Source: Pseudoalteromonas sp. T1lg48
GTDB taxonomy: Bacteria > Pseudomonadota > Gammaproteobacteria > Enterobacterales > Alteromonadaceae
Assembly: GCF_002964785.1 (NCBI RefSeq)
Contig: NZ_PQCC01000018.1
Span: forward strand, 558,001-622,000
DNA: 64,000 bases
Reading direction: 5' to 3'
In this document: positions 47,338 through 57,970 of the stretch, piece by piece
Position numbering within the stretch: position 1 is the stretch's first letter
Layout: the number at the start of each line of letters is the position of its first letter
Notes under the pieces: model-generated
Databases searched by the model: none
The model's input: the letters and a program-made list of their open reading frames with translations, nothing else
What the model was told of the DNA's origin: nothing
Program-made: the position numbers and the translations under genes

Positions 47338-48215
47338 TTTCCCCATCGCGTACGCAATAACTGCACCCCTTGTGGCGCCACCGAAAAAACTATCATCGCC
47401 ATCATCAGGGCATATTGCCAACCTTGATACGTCTCTGCCAATAGCAACACCGCCGTCACTATACCTGCGATGGGATTAGCTATGGTGCCAAAGGTGAACT
47501 CCACCACCGACATGCGCCCTAACAACCATACATACAGGCTGTATGCCACTGCGGTATTAGGCAGCACGAGCCACACTATTGCCTGCCATTGTTGGTTTGC
47601 TATCGGCTCCTGAAGCACCGCATAAGCGTGAGGCTGAAAATAAAGTGCTTGGACAATAGCGGCGCAGGCAAGTAACCCGCCGCCAAGTATCAGTTGCCAG
47701 GTCAATACCGTCCACCAATGAATATGCAGGGAAAACTTTTGCACTAAGGCACTGCCAACCACAATACACAGCATGGAGGCAAATAACGCCACCATGCCTA
47801 TCAGGGTTAAACTCACCTCTTGCGGGTCAAATAAGAGCCAGGCCAAAAACACTAGAGACAGGGCGCAAATGGCTTGGATGATGGCCGGTCGCTGCCCTTT
47901 TACCAACCAGGCATAAAGCAGTGCGACCACGGGCACGGAAACCATGCCAACTCCAGCGATGGCCGCAGGAAGATTGACCGCCATGACAAAGATAAAGGCA
48001 AAAAACAAGGCAATATTAACCAAGGCCAACAAGAGTAAGGGACGCCACTGCCCGACCTTGGGCAGCGATGGTTTGACTAGCCATAACACCAGCCCGGCTG
48101 GCAGTGCCCGCAAGGCACCGAGTAAAATTGGTGGCCAGTCGGGCATGGCATATTTGGTGACGGCATAGGTGGTTCCCCATAAGAAGGCAGGGATCATAGC
48201 TAGGAAGATATACAT
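47319..48215 (-). CDS. EamA/DMT family transporter
   Basis: A 298-residue inner-membrane protein with about ten membrane segments in two EamA repeats. The first begins MIPAFLWGTTYAVTKYAMPDWPP; the second includes WLVLPNTAVAYSLYVWLLGRMSVVE. It is a drug/metabolite exporter-like carrier; the substrate is unknown. It stands alone between folD and cysS. Confidence 0.92.
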   Translation of the reverse strand: MYIFLAMIPAFLWGTTYAVTKYAMPDWPPILLGALRALPAGLVLWLVKPSLPKVGQWRPLLLLALVNIALFFAFIFVMAVNLPAAIAGVGMVSVPVVALLYAWLVKGQRPAIIQAICALSLVFLAWLLFDPQEVSLTLIGMVALFASMLCIVVGSALVQKFSLHIHWWTVLTWQLILGGGLLACAAIVQALYFQPHAYAVLQEPIANQQWQAIVWLVLPNTAVAYSLYVWLLGRMSVVEFTFGTIANPIAGIVTAVLLLAETYQGWQYALMMAMIVFSVAPQGVQLLRTRWGNKKASI

Positions 48216-48301
48216 CTGGGTTCCCGATAGATAATTACTGCAGCCAGACTAAGGCCTTAAGTTAACTTGAGATCAATACAAAAAGTGTAAAATCGACAAA
48301 C

Positions 48302-48333
48302 AAAAACGCCGCGAACTAATGCGCGGCGTTTTT
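48302..48333 (-). terminator. cysS terminator
   Basis: A stem AACGCCGCG/CGCGGCGTT with A- and T-runs on both sides, 16 bases after the cysS stop. Confidence 0.9.
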
Positions 48334-48349
48334 AACAAGCCTTGTACGG

Positions 48350-49729
48350 TTACGCTTTACGCCAAGTGGTTTTACCGGCACTGTCTTCAAGTACCACTCC
48401 CATGGCGGTAAGTGCATCGCGAGCTTCATCCGCCGCCGCCCAATCCTTGTTTTCACGGGCCACACGACGCTGTTCGATCAGCGCTTCAATTTGCGCCGCT
48501 TCATCGTCGTCTTGTTCACCCTGGAGGAATGCCGCCGGATCTTGCTGAGCAATGCCTAGCACCTCGGCCAGCTTCACCAGAATATAGGCGTGTTGACCCG
48601 CCGCTGGTGCATCATCCCCCTTAAGACGATTCACTTCTTTCGCCAACTCAAACAATACTGGCAAGGCTTCTGGGGTATTGAAGTCATCATTCATGGCCGC
48701 TTCAAAACGCGCCACATACTTGTTGCCTTTAAGCTCAATCTCAACTGACTCAACATCACGTAAAGCGGTGTAGATTCGCTCCAAGGAGGCACGAGCTTGC
48801 TCTAGGTTCTCTTGCGAATAGTTCAACTGGCTACGGTAGTGACCATTGATCAGGAAGTAACGCACGGTTTCGCGATCATAGGCCTTAAGTACCTCGCGCA
48901 CGGTGAAGAAGTTGCCTAACGATTTAGACATCTTTTCTTTGTTCACCTGCACCATGCCGGTGTGGATCCAGGTTTTCACGTAGCGACCGTTGTTGGCACA
49001 ACATGACTGGGCAATTTCGTTCTCATGGTGCGGGAACTGCAAATCTGAGCCACCGCCGTGAATATCAAAGTACTCACCCAGGTGTTTTGAGCTCATGGCC
49101 GAACATTCTATATGCCAGCCCGGGCGACCTTCACCCCAAGGCGATGACCAGCTTGGTTCACCGGCCTTGGCTTTTTTCCACAGCACAAAGTCCAGAGGAT
49201 CGTCTTTGCCCTCGGCAACCTCAACGCGAGCACCGGCCTGGAGCATCTCCAGGTCTTGCTGTGACAACTTGCCGTAATTGTTAAAGCTGGAAACGTCGAA
49301 TAACACGTCACCACTTTGCGCCACATAGGCATGGTCTTTGGCAATCAAACGCTCAATCATGGCGATGATATCGTCCATATGGCCGGTAACCGTAGGCTCA
49401 ATATCCGGCGCAAGAATATTAAGAGCATCAAAATCTTCATGCATGGAGGCCGTCATGCGCTTGGTCAGAGCATCGATGGGCTCATTGTTTTCATTGGCGC
49501 GAGCAATGATTTTATCGTCCACATCGGTAATGTTGCGAACATAGGTGACATCATAACCAAGGTAGCGCAGGTAACGGTTCATCACGTCAAACGATACATA
49601 GGTACGGGCGTGACCAACGTGGCAATAATCGTAAATGGTGATCCCACACACATACATGTCCACTTTATTGGCATTCAAGGGCTCAAAGTGTTCTTTTTGA
49701 CGTGAAAGTGTGTTGTATATCTGCAACAT
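48350..49729 (-). CDS. cysS: Cysteinyl-tRNA synthetase
   Basis: A 459-residue class I aminoacyl-tRNA synthetase. The zinc/HIGH region is [16 protein letters not shown] (HIGH read as HVGH), zinc ligands continue in HIECSAMSS and [10 protein letters not shown], and KMSKS is intact in EKMSKSLGN. It is transcribed divergently from ppiB, as in related bacteria. Confidence 0.98.
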   Translation of the reverse strand: MLQIYNTLSRQKEHFEPLNANKVDMYVCGITIYDYCHVGHARTYVSFDVMNRYLRYLGYDVTYVRNITDVDDKIIARANENNEPIDALTKRMTASMHEDFDALNILAPDIEPTVTGHMDDIIAMIERLIAKDHAYVAQSGDVLFDVSSFNNYGKLSQQDLEMLQAGARVEVAEGKDDPLDFVLWKKAKAGEPSWSSPWGEGRPGWHIECSAMSSKHLGEYFDIHGGGSDLQFPHHENEIAQSCCANNGRYVKTWIHTGMVQVNKEKMSKSLGNFFTVREVLKAYDRETVRYFLINGHYRSQLNYSQENLEQARASLERIYTALRDVESVEIELKGNKYVARFEAAMNDDFNTPEALPVLFELAKEVNRLKGDDAPAAGQHAYILVKLAEVLGIAQQDPAAFLQGEQDDDEAAQIEALIEQRRVARENKDWAAADEARDALTAMGVVLEDSAGKTTWRKA

Positions 49730-49917
49730 TACAAGGGGATCCTATCGGTTATATTAATGGCCTTATCTTACCACCGCGCTCGGCAAGCCGCTACCGCGCA
49801 AAAGGCCAAAAGCGACAAAATTAAAGGACTTAATGGCCCTATCCTCCCTTAGTAGATTGAGAGTTTCACCACCGTGGGATAAAATAACCTTTTCACCTTA
49901 ATACATAGAGAATCATC

Positions 49918-50409
49918 ATGGTTGTATTAGAAACCAATATGGGCACCATTAAGCTGGCGCTATTTGAAACAGAAGCACCAAAAACGGTCGCCAACTTTTT
50001 AAACTACGCCAAGTCTGGCTTTTACGATGGCACTATTTTCCACCGTGTTATCGATGGCTTTATGATTCAAGGTGGCGGTTTTACCCCAGGTATGGACCAA
50101 AAGTCTGTGCAAGATCCAATTGAGAACGAAGCCAACAACGGCCTTAGCAATAAAAAAGGCACAGTAGCTATGGCGCGTACGCCGGATCCACATTCTGCAA
50201 CCGCACAGTTTTTCATTAACGTTAACGACAACGACTTCCTAAACTTCAGCAGCGAAACGTCGCAAGGCTGGGGCTACTGTGTATTCGCAGAAGTTGTTGA
50301 AGGCATGGACGTAGTAGAGAAAATTAAAGGCGTTGCCACTGGCTCTGCTGGCTTCCACCAGGATGTACCACTTGAAGATGTGGTGATCACTAAGGTTACC
50401 GTTGAGTAA
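49918..50409 (+). CDS. ppiB: Cytoplasmic peptidyl-prolyl isomerase (cyclophilin)
   Basis: A 163-residue cyclophilin without signal peptide. Active-site motifs are [15 protein letters not shown] (catalytic Arg) and [18 protein letters not shown]. It is followed by a hairpin and then lpxH. Confidence 0.97.
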   Translation: MVVLETNMGTIKLALFETEAPKTVANFLNYAKSGFYDGTIFHRVIDGFMIQGGGFTPGMDQKSVQDPIENEANNGLSNKKGTVAMARTPDPHSATAQFFINVNDNDFLNFSSETSQGWGYCVFAEVVEGMDVVEKIKGVATGSAGFHQDVPLEDVVITKVTVE

Positions 50410-50418
50410 TACTTTAAT

Positions 50419-50444
50419 AAGCGCGGTTTAACCGCGCTTTTTGC
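50419..50444 (+). terminator. ppiB terminator
   Basis: An 8-bp stem AGCGCGGT/ACCGCGCT followed by TTTTTG, 10 bases after ppiB. Readthrough into lpxH is possible, since lpxH starts only 14 bases later. Confidence 0.8.
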
Positions 50445-50457
50445 TATTAAGGGCCCC

Positions 50458-51192
50458 ATGAAACGTACGCTGTTTATTTCCGATTTGCATTTGAGCGCCG
50501 CTCAACCAAACATCACCGATGCCTTCTATGAGTTTTTAGACACCCATATAGATGCGGATGTGGATGCACTTTATATTCTCGGCGATTTTTTCGAGGTATG
50601 GGTTGGTGATGATGCCAACGAAGCGCTTAGTGATGATATTGCCAAAAAATTAACAGCGATAAGTAATAACGGCGTTAAGCTCTACTTTATCCATGGCAAC
50701 CGTGATTTCCTTATCGGCCAGAAATACGCGGCTCAGGCAGGCATGACACTGTTACCCGAGCAAACAGTTATCGACCTCTACGGTAAGCAGGTGGTGCTGC
50801 TCCATGGCGATGAAATGTGCACGCAGGATCTCGAATATCAAAAGTTTCGCCGCAAGTCGCGCGGTTGGTGGTGGCCACGCTTAATGCTGGCCATGCCGCT
50901 CTGGTATCGTCGCCGTGTTGCCCGCAATGCGCGCATTAAGAGTCAGATGAGCCAACAAAACAAACGCGCCGAGATTTTAGATGTCGAGCCAGGCGAGGTG
51001 CTGGACACCTTTGCCGCCCATAAGGTGGAGCTGATGATCCACGGCCACACCCACCGCCCCGCCATTCATGACCACGGCGGTAAAACCCGGGTGGTGCTGG
51101 GTGATTGGTATGAACACAGCTCCTATATAGTCGCCGATGCCAGCGGCCTGACCCTATGCCATGGCCACGAGCGCGAGCGCCTGTATTTTTGA
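50458..51192 (+). CDS. lpxH: UDP-2,3-diacylglucosamine diphosphatase
   Basis: A 244-residue metallophosphoesterase that makes lipid X in lipid A synthesis, at the inner face of the membrane. Metal-ligand motifs in order: FISDLHLS, LGDFFEVWVGDD, GNRDFLIG, LLHGDEMC and MIHGHTHRP. The ppiB-lpxH pairing is conserved in gammaproteobacteria. Confidence 0.97.
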   Translation: MKRTLFISDLHLSAAQPNITDAFYEFLDTHIDADVDALYILGDFFEVWVGDDANEALSDDIAKKLTAISNNGVKLYFIHGNRDFLIGQKYAAQAGMTLLPEQTVIDLYGKQVVLLHGDEMCTQDLEYQKFRRKSRGWWWPRLMLAMPLWYRRRVARNARIKSQMSQQNKRAEILDVEPGEVLDTFAAHKVELMIHGHTHRPAIHDHGGKTRVVLGDWYEHSSYIVADASGLTLCHGHERERLYF

Positions 51193-51215
51193 TAGCCCAA
51201 ACCTGTATCAGCGAT

Positions 51216-51250
51216 AAGCCCAGGCGTACTTTGAACCTGGGCTTTTTTTT
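51216..51250 (+). terminator. lpxH terminator
   Basis: A 9-bp stem AAGCCCAGG/CCTGGGCTT with an 11-nt loop and eight T; it lies between convergent lpxH and miaE. Confidence 0.9.
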
Positions 51251-51291
51251 GTTTTAGTTAATCACTTTAGTTAGGTACTTTTAGTTAACCG

Positions 51292-52062
51292 CTAAGCGGC
51301 AACGGGTGCGCCACTGTGAAACTTAAAATCCTCATCCGGTGAGGCAATCAGTTCTGCTTCCACCTCACCAAAAAACGCGATGCGCTCGGAAATATCCTCA
51401 CCGGCGATCTCCTCAGCCAAGGTGAGATAATCCTGATAATGACGCGCTTCGGAGCGCAGCAAGGAGACATAAAACTCACCCAGACGCCCATCCACATGAG
51501 GTGCTAGCATGGCAAATCGCTCGCACGATCGCGCTTCGATATAGGCGCCACAGATCAATTTGTCGATCAGGGCTTGTGGCTCATAGGTGCGTACATGGCG
51601 CAATAACCCCTTGGCATAACGGCTGGAGGTGATTTTATCGTAGTCGATGCCGCACTCCTGCATGATCTCCAATACCTGATAGAAATGATGCAGCTCCTCT
51701 TTTATCAAAAGCACCATTTTATCTATGAGGTCCTGGCCATAAGGCACACTGGATTTGGGGATCATGGATTTATTGAGCTTATTGTGATCCGCCAAGGCCT
51801 GCCAATCACCCACCTGGCGGTAGGTAAAGTCTTCGTAAGGCTTCAGCCATTGCAGCAAGGCCTCGCCGCTTTGCTCGTCCACCGCGTAACGGCGAATAAG
51901 ATACATGGCGCTCTGTGCGGCTTTAAGTTCACAGATCAGGTGATCGGTCAGAATAATGCGAAGATTCTCAGGCTTTTTCGCTTCCTCAACCCAGGATTGC
52001 GGCGTTTCACACCCTAAAAACGAATGAATGGGGGCTAATAATTCTTGGTACTTGGCCAACAT
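51292..52062 (-). CDS. miaE: tRNA-(ms2io6A) hydroxylase
   Basis: A 256-residue non-haem di-iron enzyme of the MiaE family hydroxylating ms2i6A37 in tRNAs reading UNN codons. A ferritin-like helical bundle carries Glu/His ligands in DHLICELKAAQ, KEELHHFYQVLE, AYIEARSCERFA and LLRSEARHYQDY. The start is the ATG giving MLAKYQELLAPIHSF, by comparison with Salmonella MiaE; a TTG four codons earlier is less likely. Confidence 0.95.
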   Translation of the reverse strand: MLAKYQELLAPIHSFLGCETPQSWVEEAKKPENLRIILTDHLICELKAAQSAMYLIRRYAVDEQSGEALLQWLKPYEDFTYRQVGDWQALADHNKLNKSMIPKSSVPYGQDLIDKMVLLIKEELHHFYQVLEIMQECGIDYDKITSSRYAKGLLRHVRTYEPQALIDKLICGAYIEARSCERFAMLAPHVDGRLGEFYVSLLRSEARHYQDYLTLAEEIAGEDISERIAFFGEVEAELIASPDEDFKFHSGAPVAA

Positions 52063-52215
52063 AACTTCAATCAATGTCTTGGTAATTGAGGGTATTTTAC
52101 CATATTCAACGCGCTCGGGGACTTTCTTGACAAACGCCAGGCTCTAGACGATACATAAATGAGTGCTGGTGAAAAATAATACAGCCAAAAACCAGTTTAT
52201 TTAAGGGGTAACTCT

Positions 52216-52815
52216 ATGATTCTAAATCATCTTTGGGGCTTATATGCCCATCCGGTTGAAGAGTGGCAAACGATCGATAATCGCCACGAAAGTCTACTTT
52301 ACAGCTTATCGCACATTCTACTTATTGCCTTGATCCCCAGTATCATGGGCTATTATTCGGCAGTCCACTTAGGGTGGAGTGTCGGCACAGGTGATCCCGT
52401 CTACCTGACTCACGACAGTGCCTTGATGATCGCCGGCGCCATGTATGTGGCCTTGATTGTCGGCGTCTTTGCGCTCGCTTATCTGGCTCATTGGATGGCA
52501 AAAACATTCGGCGCCGAGCCGACCTTTACGCAAACGCTTGAGCTTGCGGCCTATACCTCGACTCCGGTATTTATGGCAGCTTTTGCGGCCTTCTATCCGA
52601 CCCTGTGGTTTATCGTCTGTGTTGGCCTGGTTGCGCTCAGCTATTCGGTATATTTGCTTTATACTGGCGTGCCGATCCTGATGCATATCCCCTACGAGCG
52701 CGGTTTTATTTATGCCAGCTCGGTGGTGACCTGTGGCCTGGTGTTACTGGTGATTATCTTAGCCGCGACCGCCATCTTATGGACCAACGGTATCGTCTCA
52801 CCCATCTTTAGCTAG
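52216..52815 (+). CDS. Yip1 family membrane protein
   Basis: A 199-residue inner-membrane protein with five hydrophobic segments (SHILLIALIPSIMGYY, MYVALIVGVFALAYLAHWMA, AAYTSTPVFMAAFAAFYPTL, VGLVALSYSVYLLYTGV and VTCGLVLLVIILAATAILW). The N-terminal HPVEEWQTI motif is usual for bacterial Yip1 proteins. No function is known. AAGGGG ribosome site; single gene. Confidence 0.88.
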   Translation: MILNHLWGLYAHPVEEWQTIDNRHESLLYSLSHILLIALIPSIMGYYSAVHLGWSVGTGDPVYLTHDSALMIAGAMYVALIVGVFALAYLAHWMAKTFGAEPTFTQTLELAAYTSTPVFMAAFAAFYPTLWFIVCVGLVALSYSVYLLYTGVPILMHIPYERGFIYASSVVTCGLVLLVIILAATAILWTNGIVSPIFS

Positions 52816-52848
52816 CTGCCTTCAGCCGCTAGCAATAATTTTGCGCAA

Positions 52849-52877
52849 TAAAAAAGGAGCCTTAGGCTCCTTTTTTA
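52849..52877 (+). terminator. Bidirectional terminator between the Yip1 gene and purF
   Basis: A stem AAGGAGCC/GGCTCCTT with a 3-nt loop and A/T runs on both sides. Confidence 0.9.
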
Positions 52878-52889
52878 TTGCTTATGCGC

Positions 52890-54404
52890 TTAATCGTCTT
52901 GGTTATGAATTTCCAAGTTAGCCGACATTGCCTTTTCACGGCCAGATTTGGCCGAGTCATTACGCAGCTCGTCGATACGATTTAAGTAATCCTGGTTAAT
53001 ATCGCCGGTCACATAGTTACCGTCAAAAACAGAGGTTTCGAAACGGGTAATTTCCGGATTCTCTTGCGACACAGCCGCAACCAGGTCTTCAAGTGATTGG
53101 TAGATCAGACCATCTGCGCCAATGCTGGCATTGATGTCTTCTACTTCACGACCATGGGCGATCAGCTCGGCGGCCGATGGCATATCGATACCATAGACGT
53201 TCGGGAAACGCACTTCTGGCGCCGCTGAGGCAAAGTACACATTCTTGGCTCCGGCTTCACGGGCCATTTCTACGATCTGGGCCGAAGTCGTACCACGGAC
53301 GATTGAATCATCAACCAACAATACGTTTTTGCCTTTAAATTCACGGGCAATGGCGTTGAGCTTACGACGTACCGACTTTTTACGCAGTTCCTGGCCCGGC
53401 ATAATGAAGGTACGACCGATATAACGGTTCTTCACAAAACCCTGGCGGTAAGGCAGTTCAAGTACAGAAGCGATTTCCAACGCGATATCACACGAAGTCT
53501 CTGGAATTGGGATCACCACGTCAATGTCCTTATCGGCCCATTCACGTTTGATCTTCTCGCCCAGCTTGGTACCCATGTTTACGCGGGTGGCGTATACCGA
53601 CATATTGTCGATTGTCGAGTCAGGGCGGGCAAAGTATACGAATTCAAAGAGACACGGGTTGTAAACCGACTTATCGGCACACAATTGTGAGAACAGCTGG
53701 CCGTCTTCGGTCACATAAATGGCTTCGCCGGGAGCAACGTCACGGATCACTTCAAAACCGTCGGTATCCAGCGCCACGCTCTCCGATGAGAACATGTACT
53801 CGGTGCCCTTTTCGGTTTCGCGCTTACCAAAGATAAGTGGGCGAATGCCATGCGGGTCACGAAATGCCACCATGCCGTGGCCGATGATCATGGCGATAGT
53901 GGCATAACCACCGATCACCTTAGAGTTCACTTCTGAGATAGCGGCAAAAATATCTTCTGCGCCTAATTTAAGCTTATCGCACTTGCTAAGCTCGTGAGCT
54001 AACACGTTCAGCAGGATCTCTGAATCCGAAGTGGTATTTACATGACGGCGCGCCTCATTGAACAGCTGTTCTTTTAGCTGCTCGGCATTGGTCAGGTTAC
54101 CGTTATGGGCCATGGCAATACCAAATGGCGAGTTCACATAGAAAGGCTGTGCTTCCGCCGAGCTTGATGTGCCCGCGGTTGGGTAGCGCACATGGCCAAG
54201 ACCGATATTGCCCTGCAGGCGCTTCATGTGTCTTGTATGGAACACATCTTTCACTAAGCCATTGGCCTTGCGCAGACTGAAGGTATTATCTTCAATCGTA
54301 ATAATACCCGCCGCGTCCTGACCGCGGTGTTGCAAAACAGTTAAGCCATCATACAAAGCCTGATTAACAGGCGATGTTCCGACTATACCAACGATACCAC
54401 ACAT
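52890..54404 (-). CDS. purF: Amidophosphoribosyltransferase
   Basis: A 504-residue first enzyme of purine synthesis, making phosphoribosylamine from PRPP and glutamine. The protein starts MCGIVGIVG, so Cys is the Ntn nucleophile after Met removal, and there is no long propeptide or Fe-S ligand set. The PRPP loop is [14 protein letters not shown]. It follows cvpA in the E. coli-like order. I found no PurR box near cvpA or purF. Confidence 0.98.
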   Translation of the reverse strand: MCGIVGIVGTSPVNQALYDGLTVLQHRGQDAAGIITIEDNTFSLRKANGLVKDVFHTRHMKRLQGNIGLGHVRYPTAGTSSSAEAQPFYVNSPFGIAMAHNGNLTNAEQLKEQLFNEARRHVNTTSDSEILLNVLAHELSKCDKLKLGAEDIFAAISEVNSKVIGGYATIAMIIGHGMVAFRDPHGIRPLIFGKRETEKGTEYMFSSESVALDTDGFEVIRDVAPGEAIYVTEDGQLFSQLCADKSVYNPCLFEFVYFARPDSTIDNMSVYATRVNMGTKLGEKIKREWADKDIDVVIPIPETSCDIALEIASVLELPYRQGFVKNRYIGRTFIMPGQELRKKSVRRKLNAIAREFKGKNVLLVDDSIVRGTTSAQIVEMAREAGAKNVYFASAAPEVRFPNVYGIDMPSAAELIAHGREVEDINASIGADGLIYQSLEDLVAAVSQENPEITRFETSVFDGNYVTGDINQDYLNRIDELRNDSAKSGREKAMSANLEIHNQDD

Positions 54405-54421
54405 TAAATTTTCCTCGCCGA

Positions 54422-54916
54422 TTAACGGTTAGCTGAATTTAAAAAGCTTGAGTTGTGCTCGAGATAGTCGAAGAACCACTCGATCACAAAGCCAAATTCA
54501 GGGATAAGTCGAGATGCGCTCCACCAGTTTGTACTTGGGGCTCCGGTAAAGGCATCGAGAAAGAATAGAATAGCGCTTACGACCAACACGCCACGCAAAG
54601 CACCAAACACGATTCCAAACACGCGATCGGTACCCGACAAACCGGTGCGCTGCACCAACTCGCCTAAGATGTAATTTAACAAGCCACCCAACAACAGCGT
54701 AGAGAAGAACAGTATGGCTATCGCTGCGGCATTTCTTAAAAGGGGTTCTGAAATATTGGTTAGGTAGGAAGCTAAATAGGGGTAAAAGATACTGGATACA
54801 AAAAACGCAGCGGCCCAAACGGCCAGCGACATCGACTCTTTAATAAAGCCTCGCACTAAGCCAATAATGGTAGACAGTGCAATAATGCCGGCAATGGCGT
54901 AATCAACCCAGATCAT
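54422..54916 (-). CDS. cvpA: CvpA family membrane protein
   Basis: A 164-residue inner-membrane protein with four membrane segments ([19 protein letters not shown] onward). It was first known for colicin V production and is linked to envelope homeostasis in other bacteria. The start is the ATG giving MIWVDYA, matching E. coli MVWIDYA; the GTG three codons upstream is less likely. 17 bases before purF. Confidence 0.94.
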   Translation of the reverse strand: MIWVDYAIAGIIALSTIIGLVRGFIKESMSLAVWAAAFFVSSIFYPYLASYLTNISEPLLRNAAAIAILFFSTLLLGGLLNYILGELVQRTGLSGTDRVFGIVFGALRGVLVVSAILFFLDAFTGAPSTNWWSASRLIPEFGFVIEWFFDYLEHNSSFLNSANR

Positions 54917-54976
54917 AATAACCACTAGTCGTTAGTTTGGGGCGCATTCTAGCGGAGCGAGACGTTAAATACCAGA

Positions 54977-55651
54977 TCATTTTGTTACTTGGAACTGGGT
55001 AATGCGGCCTTGCAAATTAGTCAGCTTTTGTAACTTCGGCAGTTGCTGCTCAAGGGTTGCCTTGCTCAACTCCGGCCCCACCAACACCTTGGTGAGGGTG
55101 CCATTAGGCGTTTTCACTTTACGGGTAAAGACCTTAAAGCCGTTATCTTTTAACTTGGCCATCAGCGCATCAACGCTGCCTTGGCGGGAAAAGGCTCCGA
55201 GTTGGACAACGTACGCCATTTGCGTTAAACCACTTTGCGCTGGTCGCTCCAAGGGTTCTTGCTTGTTCAGCGTGGTGACGGTCACGGTATCGCCTGTAGA
55301 GCCGGATTCCTGTCTCTGTGTTGTTGAATCAGCGACTGTTTTCGCAGCCGAATCATCGGCCGAGTTTTCAACCGAGCCATCGGCCGCACCTGCGTTCGGA
55401 TCCCCAGCAAGTTTGTCATCGTCCGCAGCCACTTCTTCCACTTCTTCATCTTTCGGCAGAGGAGCCGCGTCGGCCTTAGCAGACAAGGCCTGCTGTAAGT
55501 CGATAGACTTGAACTCAGGACGCTCGGGAATGGCTTTAAAACCCTCCTTGTAGCTCACCTTGTCACCATCCAAGATGTTGGGAATAAAAACAATAGCGGC
55601 AACCACTACAATAGTGGTTCCAATCAAACGGTTAACAAACCCTGAGTTCAC
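54977..55651 (-). CDS. dedD: SPOR-domain cell division protein DedD
   Basis: A 224-residue protein with an N-terminal cytoplasmic stub, one membrane helix (LIGTTIVVVAAIVFIPNIL), an Ala/Asp/Glu-rich periplasmic linker and a C-terminal SPOR domain (about 145-222, MAYVVQLGAFSRQGSVDAL). SPOR domains bind denuded peptidoglycan at the septum. GTG start, 12 bases after folC. Confidence 0.93.
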   Translation of the reverse strand: MNSGFVNRLIGTTIVVVAAIVFIPNILDGDKVSYKEGFKAIPERPEFKSIDLQQALSAKADAAPLPKDEEVEEVAADDDKLAGDPNAGAADGSVENSADDSAAKTVADSTTQRQESGSTGDTVTVTTLNKQEPLERPAQSGLTQMAYVVQLGAFSRQGSVDALMAKLKDNGFKVFTRKVKTPNGTLTKVLVGPELSKATLEQQLPKLQKLTNLQGRITQFQVTK

Positions 55652-55663
55652 TCTTTACAGCCC

Positions 55664-56923
55664 CTAACTCTCAAAAAATGTGATTGCTTCTGCTACAGTG
55701 TAAAACGATCCGAAAATAATCAAAAGGCTTTGCTCACAAAGTTGCGGTAAAACCGTCTCAATGGCATCGCCAACACAAGCATGAGCACCGGCAACATTCA
55801 CCTGCTCACTTAGCGTCTGTGCTAACTGCTCGGCCTGTGTGCCCCTGGGGTTATCCAAGGTGGCCACATGCCAATAATCGACCACATCCTTCATCGCACC
55901 AATAACATCACCATGCTCTTTGTCAGCCAACATGCCAACTATGGCATAGATAGTAACTCCCTGTTGCTTAAAGGATTGTAAACGCTTGGCGAGAAAACGT
56001 GCAGACTCGCGGTTATGCGCTACATCCGTATAGACCAGAGGTTTTTCGCTCAAGGTTTGAAAACGCCCGGTGACTTTAAGGGCTTTGAGACAATCGGCGA
56101 TCACCGTAATATCCGGCAATAAGTTTAACTTATAAAGTACGCTCAGCGCCGTGGCGGCGTTTTGCGCCGGAATAGCCGGTTGGGCAAAACACAGATCATA
56201 GTCGTCCATTTGCCAGCTAAAGGTAACCTCATCTTCACTGAAATGGAAGTCGCGACGAGATAGACACAGGTCGGCGCCAATTTCTTCACCGTAATCGACC
56301 ACGGTATGGGGAATATCCAAATCGCCCACGATGGCTGGCACCCCTGGGCGGAAAATACCGGCTTTGTCATAGCCCACCAGTTCGCGGGTATCACCCAGGT
56401 ATTCCTTGTGGTCAAGATCCACCGTGGTGATCACGCTAGCGACGGGAGTTACGATGTTGGTGGCGTCATAACGCCCGCCTAAGCCCACTTCCATCAACAC
56501 ATAATCGACATCCATGCGTTTGAAGATTTGCAGTGCCCCTAGGGTGCCGTACTCAAAATAGGTGAGCGCGGTATCCCCTCGCCCTTGCTCAAGTGCGGTA
56601 AAGGCATCAACATGGATTTGGTCTTCAAGCTCGGCGCCGTTAATACGCACCCGCTCGTTATAGCGAATAAGGTGTGGTGAGGCATAGGTACCGACGCTAT
56701 AGCCCTGGGCTAATAAGAGCGCTTCCAAACACTGTGCCGTGGTGCCCTTGCCGTTGGTGCCGGCGATAAGAATAATTTTGCTGCGGGTCTCAAGCAGACC
56801 AATTTGCTCCGCCACGCGCTGAACGCGCTCAAGGCCCATTTCAATGTTGGCAGGATGAAGCTGCTCTAAATAACAAAGCCAATCATCTAGGCTAGACGAT
56901 TGGCTCGGTTTCGAATCTGACAT
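55664..56923 (-). CDS. folC: Dihydrofolate synthase / folylpolyglutamate synthase
   Basis: A 419-residue Mur-ligase-family enzyme adding glutamate to dihydropteroate and folates. The P-loop is GTNGKGTTAQ; the Mur signature is EVGLGGRYDATNIV and the C-terminal domain begins near residue 295. It is in the accD-folC-dedD order, 27 bases after accD. Confidence 0.97.
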   Translation of the reverse strand: MSDSKPSQSSSLDDWLCYLEQLHPANIEMGLERVQRVAEQIGLLETRSKIILIAGTNGKGTTAQCLEALLLAQGYSVGTYASPHLIRYNERVRINGAELEDQIHVDAFTALEQGRGDTALTYFEYGTLGALQIFKRMDVDYVLMEVGLGGRYDATNIVTPVASVITTVDLDHKEYLGDTRELVGYDKAGIFRPGVPAIVGDLDIPHTVVDYGEEIGADLCLSRRDFHFSEDEVTFSWQMDDYDLCFAQPAIPAQNAATALSVLYKLNLLPDITVIADCLKALKVTGRFQTLSEKPLVYTDVAHNRESARFLAKRLQSFKQQGVTIYAIVGMLADKEHGDVIGAMKDVVDYWHVATLDNPRGTQAEQLAQTLSEQVNVAGAHACVGDAIETVLPQLCEQSLLIIFGSFYTVAEAITFFES

Positions 56924-56950
56924 AGGTAAGTTTCTAGATTGCCGAGAAAT

Positions 56951-57826
56951 TTACGCTACTCTATGCTCTTGTTCGGTAGAAGGCAAGTTCATTAGCTTGG
57001 CAAGCAAACGCGCCAGGGTGTCACGCATTTCACGACGATCAACGATCATGTCGATGGCACCATGCTCCAATAGGAACTCACTGCGTTGGAAACCATCAGG
57101 CAGGGTTTCACGAACGGTCTGCTCGATAACGCGAGGACCAGCAAAACCGATTAAGGCCTTTGGCTCGGCCACGTTAACATCACCTAGCATGGCCAAGGAC
57201 GCCGATACACCACCCATGGTTGGGTCGGTCAATACCGAAATAAATGGCAAGCCCTTTTCGCTCATCTTCGCCAGTGCCGCACTGGTTTTCGCCATCTGCA
57301 TCAGTGACATTAGCGCTTCTTGCATACGAGCACCGCCCGACGCAGAGAAACACACCAGTGGCATATTGTGCTCTAGACACACATTCACCGCTTCAACGAA
57401 ACGAGCACCCACTACCGAGCCCATTGAACCACCCATGTAGGCGAATTCAAATGATACCGCAGCAACCGGGATCCCCTTAAGTTGGCCCTTCATGGCCACC
57501 AGGGCATCTTTCTCACCGCTGCTCTTCTGCGCAGCGCTAATACGATCTGAATACTTCTTCGAGTCTTTAAATTTCAAGACATCTTTAGGCTCATGCTGAG
57601 CGCCTAATTCGGTGCGACCGGCGTCGTCTAAGAATAGCTCCAGACGCTTACGTGCGGTGATACGCATGTGGTGGTCACACTTAGGACACACGTTCATCGC
57701 CTTTTCTAGCTCAGCCTTGTAAAGGATGGCGTCACACGAAGTACATTTAGCCCAAACGCCTTCTGGGATCTCTTTTTTGCCCGAAGACTTGGTTGTTTTT
57801 GGTAAGATCTTTTCTAACCAGCTCAT
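56951..57826 (-). CDS. accD: Acetyl-CoA carboxylase carboxyltransferase beta subunit
   Basis: A 291-residue subunit that transfers carboxyl from biotin to acetyl-CoA. The N-terminal zinc ribbon is CTSC...CPKC; the crotonase-fold core has [13 protein letters not shown] and [17 protein letters not shown]. The start is the ATG giving MSWLEKILP, with AGAGAG ahead; a TTG two codons earlier is weaker. Confidence 0.97.
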   Translation of the reverse strand: MSWLEKILPKTTKSSGKKEIPEGVWAKCTSCDAILYKAELEKAMNVCPKCDHHMRITARKRLELFLDDAGRTELGAQHEPKDVLKFKDSKKYSDRISAAQKSSGEKDALVAMKGQLKGIPVAAVSFEFAYMGGSMGSVVGARFVEAVNVCLEHNMPLVCFSASGGARMQEALMSLMQMAKTSAALAKMSEKGLPFISVLTDPTMGGVSASLAMLGDVNVAEPKALIGFAGPRVIEQTVRETLPDGFQRSEFLLEHGAIDMIVDRREMRDTLARLLAKLMNLPSTEQEHRVA

Positions 57827-57970
57827 TTGCAACTCTCTTAATGCTTGTCAGTAGCGGGGCGGATGCACCACCCCAAAATTAGCCGATAAATTAGCACAAT
57901 TAAAACATGAATTTAGTTGCTTAGATATAAAAAACTGGTCGGCGTAGTCCAAAGTGCCAACCACTCATGC

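Noticed and set aside
54917..54976. PurR operator before cvpA-purF
   Set aside because: Searched by eye for ACGCAAACGTTTGCGT-like sequence; none found.
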